A stretch of DNA of 64,000 nucleotides, taken from the NCBI RefSeq assembly GCF_020733635.1, contig NZ_JAJFZL010000001.1, positions 5,208,001 through 5,272,000 on the forward strand, written 5' to 3'. The notes beneath the pieces are model-generated. The model was not told where the DNA came from. It searched no databases and was given only the letters and a program-made list of their open reading frames with translations. Source of the stretch: Nocardia spumae. Lineage in GTDB: Bacteria; Actinomycetota; Actinomycetes; Mycobacteriales; Mycobacteriaceae. Position 1 is the first letter of the stretch. Each line of letters starts with the position of its first letter. The position numbers and the translations under genes were made by a program. Positions 31,801-37,800 of this stretch are shown here, one piece after another.

Positions 31801-34800
31801 CGAAGACGCGGGCGACCTGCTCGGGTTCGGCCCCGGGGTCGGGGTTGCGATACCGGACGATCGTGCGATCGCCCTCGCGACGCGCGACCACCTCGACATG
31901 TCCGGGTGCGCGGCGGATCGGGGCGAGGGTGAGCGGCACCCGAACCTCATCGGGGCGCACCGTGATCTCGTCGCGAACCGGCTTGACCCAGAATTGCCCG
32001 AGATAACCTGCGAATATCGCCTCGACACTGTCGCGGAAGCCGACCGCGTCCATGCCGAACACACTCGACACCGGCGGCGGATGGCCCTGCCACAGCAGGC
32101 CTTGGCTCTCGTTGTCGAAGGTGGTGTCGTCCAGGTGAAGTCCGCCGCGCGCCAGCACATCCCGCAATTGGGCGGTGCCCATCGGATCGGAGATCTCGTC
32201 CACCCGGTACGGATGTACCTGCCCGTCCGGACGCCCGGTGTCGTCGGTGGCCAGCGTGCCCCAACCGGCCAGCTCGTCCCCCATCGCCGACATCAGGTGG
32301 AGCAGGGCCTCGTGGTCGTTCCCGGCGAGCATTCGTCCCCACCGATCCATCACGAAGGAGATTCCGTGCGTTCCGGTTCGCAGCGGTTCCAACGCGGAGC
32401 CGCTCGGCGCGACGAAATTCCCGGCGTTCACACCGACGGCTCGCACACGGACCGTGGGGTATCGGCCACCGCCGTCGTCGAACAGATCGTCGTACGCGCT
32501 GCGGTGAGCGGTGTAGGACGGCCGCATCCGTCGCGGCGCCTCGGCACCGTGCCGGGCCAGGGCATCGAGATCGCCCACGATCCGCTCGATCATCCCCGGC
32601 AGGGCAGGATTGTCCGCGAGAGCCTGCCGAGTACCGGCCCGCATCGCGGAGGCGGTGGCAGCTCCGGCGTCCGCGATCGCCTGGTGAATGTCCGTGCGCA
32701 GCTGGAACAGCGACAGCCCCACCGTCGTGACCGGCGGGGCGGATCCGAGCCGGTCGACCGATGCCGCCACCGCGTGGTCCAGATCGCGGAGCAGATGTGT
32801 CGCCCGCTCGGCATCGCGAGTATGGGTCAGGAAATAGAGCGCCGCCCGGTAGGCATCCGGGATATACCGCCGCGCCGCCGCGCCGAAGGCCCGGTCCGAG
32901 GCAGTGCGGGCCGCGGCGAACTCGGCCGCGAGCGACGGCAGTGAGCGCAGCGATCGCATCAATTCCGGATCCCAGTCGCCGTCGCGGGCCGAGATCAGGT
33001 GGTCGTCGGCGAGTCTCGCCCACTCGGCCGCATCGATGATCCGTTCGGTGCCGATTTCCGTGGCGGCGACCACTCGCTCCGGGAATCGGGCCAATACGTC
33101 GAGATCGTCGCCCTCGGGCGCGGGCCGCATCCCGGCGCCGCGCAGCGCTCCGATGATCTCGAATACGCCGGCGGCGGCCTCCGCGGTGGCGATCGGCGAC
33201 TCGGACCCGATGCCGGCGATCCGGCGCCATTGTTCGGCGGCCAGTGCGGTCTGTTCCCGTGCCGTCGCGACAGCCACCGCGATCGCCGGTGGCCGTCCGG
33301 CGCGCACGGCCGCGAGATGAGCCGAGATGTCGGCTTGTCCGTCGGCGAGACGAGTGCGCAGATCCTGATCCGACAGCCGAGTTGCCCAGCGGGCGAGCTC
33401 TTCTCGGGTGGCGTGCACGGGATCCGGACCGGCAGGCGCGGCTCGCCGGGTGCGTGTCCAGACCTCTTTCCACGTCGCCGCGGTCGCTCCCGTCCGATAC
33501 AGGTCGGCGAGACGGTCGGGAAGGAGGGCCTTATCCGCTTTGGCGCGTCGCCGGATGTTGACGATGAGCCTGCGAGCATTGACCGCCGCGGCCGATTCCC
33601 CCTGTCCTCGCCGCTGGTACTCCAGAAAGCACTCGATGACGAAGGCACGCGCGTCGCGCAGCACGGCGGGATCACCGTCGACGGGCTCCACATAGCCGAG
33701 GGCTTCGCGCAACTCCTTTCGCATCGGCGAGCCTGGGCCCGACATGTTTGGGCTGTCGCGGCCGGAAGCGCGGGGATCCGGGGCGCCCGGCGGGCGGCTG
33801 CCGGTGTTGACGGGTTCGGCTGCCGGTCTCGACGCCCGCTCGGGGGTCCGATGCTCGTCGCCCCGCCAGTCCGAGAACACCTCATCGACATCGCGCTCGA
33901 GCTCCTCGTCCACCGGGACCGGCTGGTCCATGATCTCGGCGGGAGGTACGTCGCGGCGAGCCGGGGCGGTGACGAGGTCCCCGGACCTGTCGAAATCGAT
34001 GGTCCAGAAAGCACGCTCGGCCTCGGGCAGTTGGTCGATGAACGGCTGCTGTTCGCGTTGCCACGCGTCGAACGCGACGGCCTTGTTCAACAGTGCCCGG
34101 CGGTCCGTCAGATCTTTCGGGCCGAAGTCGTTGTCGCGCCTGCCGTCCCGGGAGGCGGACAGATCGACCACGACCAGGTTCGGCGGATCACCGGGTTCGC
34201 TGTCGTTGACCAACAGCACCAGGTGATTGTCGGCGTCGCCGCTGCCCTGTGCTTCGGTGTTCTTCCATTTGTAGACCAGGACCTGTACCCCGCCCGGCTG
34301 TCGTTTCAGCGATTCGACGGCCTGATCCAGCGACCTCGATGCTCTGGGTGAGCCGTGCCGGAAGGATGATTTGACGGTGTCCCAGTTGTGGCCCCGCAGC
34401 GGTATTCCACCGGAGGGCATGGTGAACCGATCCGCGTTCTCCGGGCACAGCACGCGCATGGCCGTCACGCCGTTGTTGACGCAGCTGTTCGGACTGCGCC
34501 GATGTATCTCGGACACCAGATCGAGCAGGGCGGCGGTGGCCAGGTACAGCGATGCCGCGGCGACGACGTTCTCGGCCACGGCATCTCGGGTCGCGGCGTC
34601 GTCGGCCGATTCGGCGTCCGGCCGAGCCACCGGGGCGGCATCCGTGCCGAGCGGCCGGGCGTCGTCCTCGGTCAGCTCCCGAGTCATGGCTTCGCCCAGC
34701 ACATCCCGGGCCGCGGCGGCGGTGACGTCGGCGACCGGAACACCCAGGGCGCGGGCCAGATCGTGCTGGGCCGCGGTCACCGCGGCGCCGACATGACGCA

Positions 34801-37800
34801 GCCCTTCCGCGCCTTCGATATCCGCGAGATCCCAGCCGATCGTCGCGGCCAGCCGGTCGCGCCGCGGGGTGAGGTCGTCGAGGGCCTGCTCGTCGGTGAG
34901 CAGCGCGTACTGCACGGCCATTCCGGGCGCGGTCGCGTCGAGGTGCTGACGCAACGTCTCCACGACCGAAGACGGAAGGCCGGCCCGCCGCAGCGCACCG
35001 GCCACGGGGTCGGCCTCGTTGTCGCCGCGCGGTTCGTCCGGGTCGAGCATGCCGTCCCGGTCGAGCGCTGTCACCAGGGCGGTCGCGGTCGGGGAGGGAA
35101 TCCCCAGCAGGTCGGCGAGTCGCGTGGACCGGTCCGCCGGCTGGTCCGGCTGCCCGAGATCGCCTGGATGCCAGGGTGTCATCGCCGTGATGAGAGCGGA
35201 CGGGTCGGTGACGGGTGCGTAGCGCAGGATGAATCCGGATGTCGCGTGGTGGTGGGCACGCTGCTGGAGTGCGGGCACCAGCGACCCGAGATTGTCGCCG
35301 GCCTCGACGAGTTTGTCGTGCGTGGCGGGAGTCGGATCGGCTCGATGCTCGGCGACCGCGTCCTCGTACTGGACCACCGCCTCGCGGACCCCGCGCAGAT
35401 GCATGGCCTTGCGAATCAGTTCGTCCTGCGGCGACATCAACGCTTGTGCCGTACCGGGTTTGCCGTTGCGGGCGGTGCGGTTCTTGGCCTGTTCGTAGAT
35501 GTAGGACTGTTCGGGGACCTCGGTCATCCAGACGTGCATGCCCCCCTTGGCCAGCACCGCATCCGAGACCCCGATATCCACACCGCGCTGGCCCTGCCGG
35601 TTGATGACCAGGATCTTGCCCTGTTCACCGGCGGCGTCGAAGACCTTCTGCAGCTGGGTTTCCCAGTTCGCCCCCCACTTGGCGATCCGATCGGCGTCGA
35701 CCGCCTCGATCGCCTCCCGCGGCACTCCCGCCCGCAGCAGCGCCCGGACCTGCTTGTCCACCAGATCGTTACGGTGGCACAGGATTTCCTGGAAACGCCC
35801 CTGGCCGCCCTCCCGCATCTGGTGCGCGTATCCGGCCAGCGCGTTCAGCTTGGCCCTGGTGTTCTCGTGCACATCGGGCTGACCCTCAATCAGCCGCGAC
35901 GCGTTGAACGGATCGATCGCCTGCGGCGTCTCCAGCCCGTACACCGTCTTCAGCACGTGGCCCAGGTCGGTCAGCGTGCCCGAGGCGCCGGTGATGTGAT
36001 CGAAGAAACGGTCGCTGCCGTAGATTTCGGCCGCGGTGATGCTCCTGGCGGAGTCGGTGTCCGCGCGCACCACGATCCCGTGCTGCTCGCGGCTCATCCC
36101 GATGGCCTCGGCGGCCCGGATCTCCTTCGCTTCGACTGCTTGGGCCAGACTCGCTTTGCCCGGCTCGGCGCTCCAGCGGGATTCGCTCGAGGTCTTCGGA
36201 TTGCGTTGCAGGCCGTGCTCGCCCTGATCGACGATGACGATCTTGCCCTGATCCATCACATAGTGGGTCTTGTTGCGGGTGCTGAACTCCGCCGCCGCGG
36301 CCATCTCGAGCCGCGAGGACCCCATCCGGTCCAGCCATTGCTGTCCGCCCGGCAGCGCCTCGACCTTCGCCCGGCCCGCCGGTGTCAGCGCCGCCTGACC
36401 GTCGTACCAGTACTCCGTCCCCACCTCGAAGGTTCCGTCGGGCAGTTGCACGTCGACTTCTTCGGCGAGCTGCTTCAGGCCGAAATCCTCATGCGACAGC
36501 CGGCCTTTCGCGAGGGCGTCGGCGAGGAAGTCGTGAGCGGCGAACACCTCACGCGCCGTCGACGCGGGCGCGGCGCCGGCCGCCATCTCGGAGCGGATGA
36601 ACGTCTTCTCACCGCGGTCGACGATCGCGTCCATCTCGTCGATCACCGCTCGCCGGGGCGGCGTGTGACCGGCGTTGCACAGGTGCCCGACCGTCTCACC
36701 GGTGGCCACCACGATCGCCGGCCGCCCCCGCGTCACCGTCCCGAAGCCGGTTCGCTGATCGGCCCGCAACACGTCGATCCCGTAGCGGCTCAACACTCGC
36801 TTGTACTCGGTGAACTCCCGATATGCCAGGCCGTCGGCGGTCGTCACCAGCAGCACCGAACCGTGGCGGACCGCCTGCTGGAGCGAGTACGACATGAACA
36901 TCAGCGTCTTGCCCTGGCCCGGCAGCATCTGCACCGGCCGCCGGGCCATCTCGAACCCGCCTTCCAACTGCGGCCCTCGCAGCACCATCCCGCCCGGCGC
37001 CGCCTCGGCCGTCTCCCTCCGGATGATTTCCATTCCGGCGATCAACGATTCGTTCGCGTCGGGATGGAACAGTCCGGCCTGCAACACCTCCTCCGGCAGA
37101 TTCGACAATTTCAGCGCGTCGGGGACCTGCTTCCCCGACCGTTCGTGGAAATCGGCCAGCACCTCGTCGGCTCGATCGCGAGGGGCCGGCGTCGGCGTCT
37201 CGTCCTGGTTGCCGGGCGCCGGGGCCGGACTCCGGTCCGTCGATGCCTCCGGGCCGGAATCCGCGGTACGGTCCCCGGTCTCGGCGTCCGGCGTACCGTC
37301 CTCTCCCGTGGCGTCGCGGTCGGCACCGGTCCGAGGCTGCTCCGCCGCCGCACCGTCGTCCGCGACAGCGCCTTCCTGCTCGCCGCCCGGATGGGGCTCC
37401 CCCTGCGTGCCGCGCTCTGCCGTGGAGCCGTCCCCCTCGCCGCCGCGGGGCTGCCCCACCGCCGCGCCGTCGTTCGCCGCCGTACCCTCGGCCGCGCCGG
37501 GATGCGGCGCGGCCGAGACGAGTGTGCCGGATCGGTGATCGCCGGATGCCGGTGGAATCTTCGCCGGCGCAGCGGTTTCCGCGCCGGCTGTCACCCGGGG
37601 CGGGGTCTGGGGTGCGCCACGGCCGGGCTCGCCACCGCCCGGGGAACGCGGCCCGGCGGGGTCCACGGCGGTCTCGGTCCGCGCGGGCTTCTCCCCGCCG
37701 GCCGTCGGCGATAGCGTCTCGCCCGCGCGGACCGGGGTCGCCCCGTGCTGCCGCGGTGCGGCGGGCGCCCCCGAGCCCTCGGGGAGCACCGAACCCGGCC

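Larger units (their letters stand above)
13904..33805 (-). repeat. Thirteen dispersed IGxRPSD-type linker motifs inside the giant gene
   Basis: Consensus (P)(T/S)G(S/L/R)-I-G-x-R-P-(S/P)-D. Seven-residue cores, in translation order: 33785-33805 (variant TGSRPPG), 31646-31666, 31025-31045, 28196-28216, 25883-25903 (IGNRPDD), 24050-24070 (IGARPSD), 21719-21739 (VGARPSA), 19922-19942 (IGHRPSE), 19277-19297 (IGSRPHD), 19202-19222 (IGSSPTG), 17888-17908 (IGGRPSD), 16253-16273 (IGSRPPA), 13904-13924 (IGSRPEA). All are in the giant's reading frame. They mostly separate recognisable folds and are flanked by Pro/Gly-rich, poorly ordered sequence. Spacing varies from 75 bp to 2.8 kb. They could be flexible hinges, proteolytic processing sites or recombination joints. 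Confidence 0.85.

Noticed and set aside
28805..32944. A 1379-codon plus-strand open frame opposite the giant gene, and similar ones at 34388-37714 and 15275-17785
   Set aside because: Composition is His/Arg/Gln/Asp-rich low-information sequence produced by reading GC-rich codons backwards. There is no domain or ribosome binding site, and the minus strand carries clear domain motifs throughout.
13904..33805. CRISPR-like interpretation of the dispersed repeats
   Set aside because: The repeats are conserved at protein level, irregularly spaced and within a coding frame; there are no short regular spacers.
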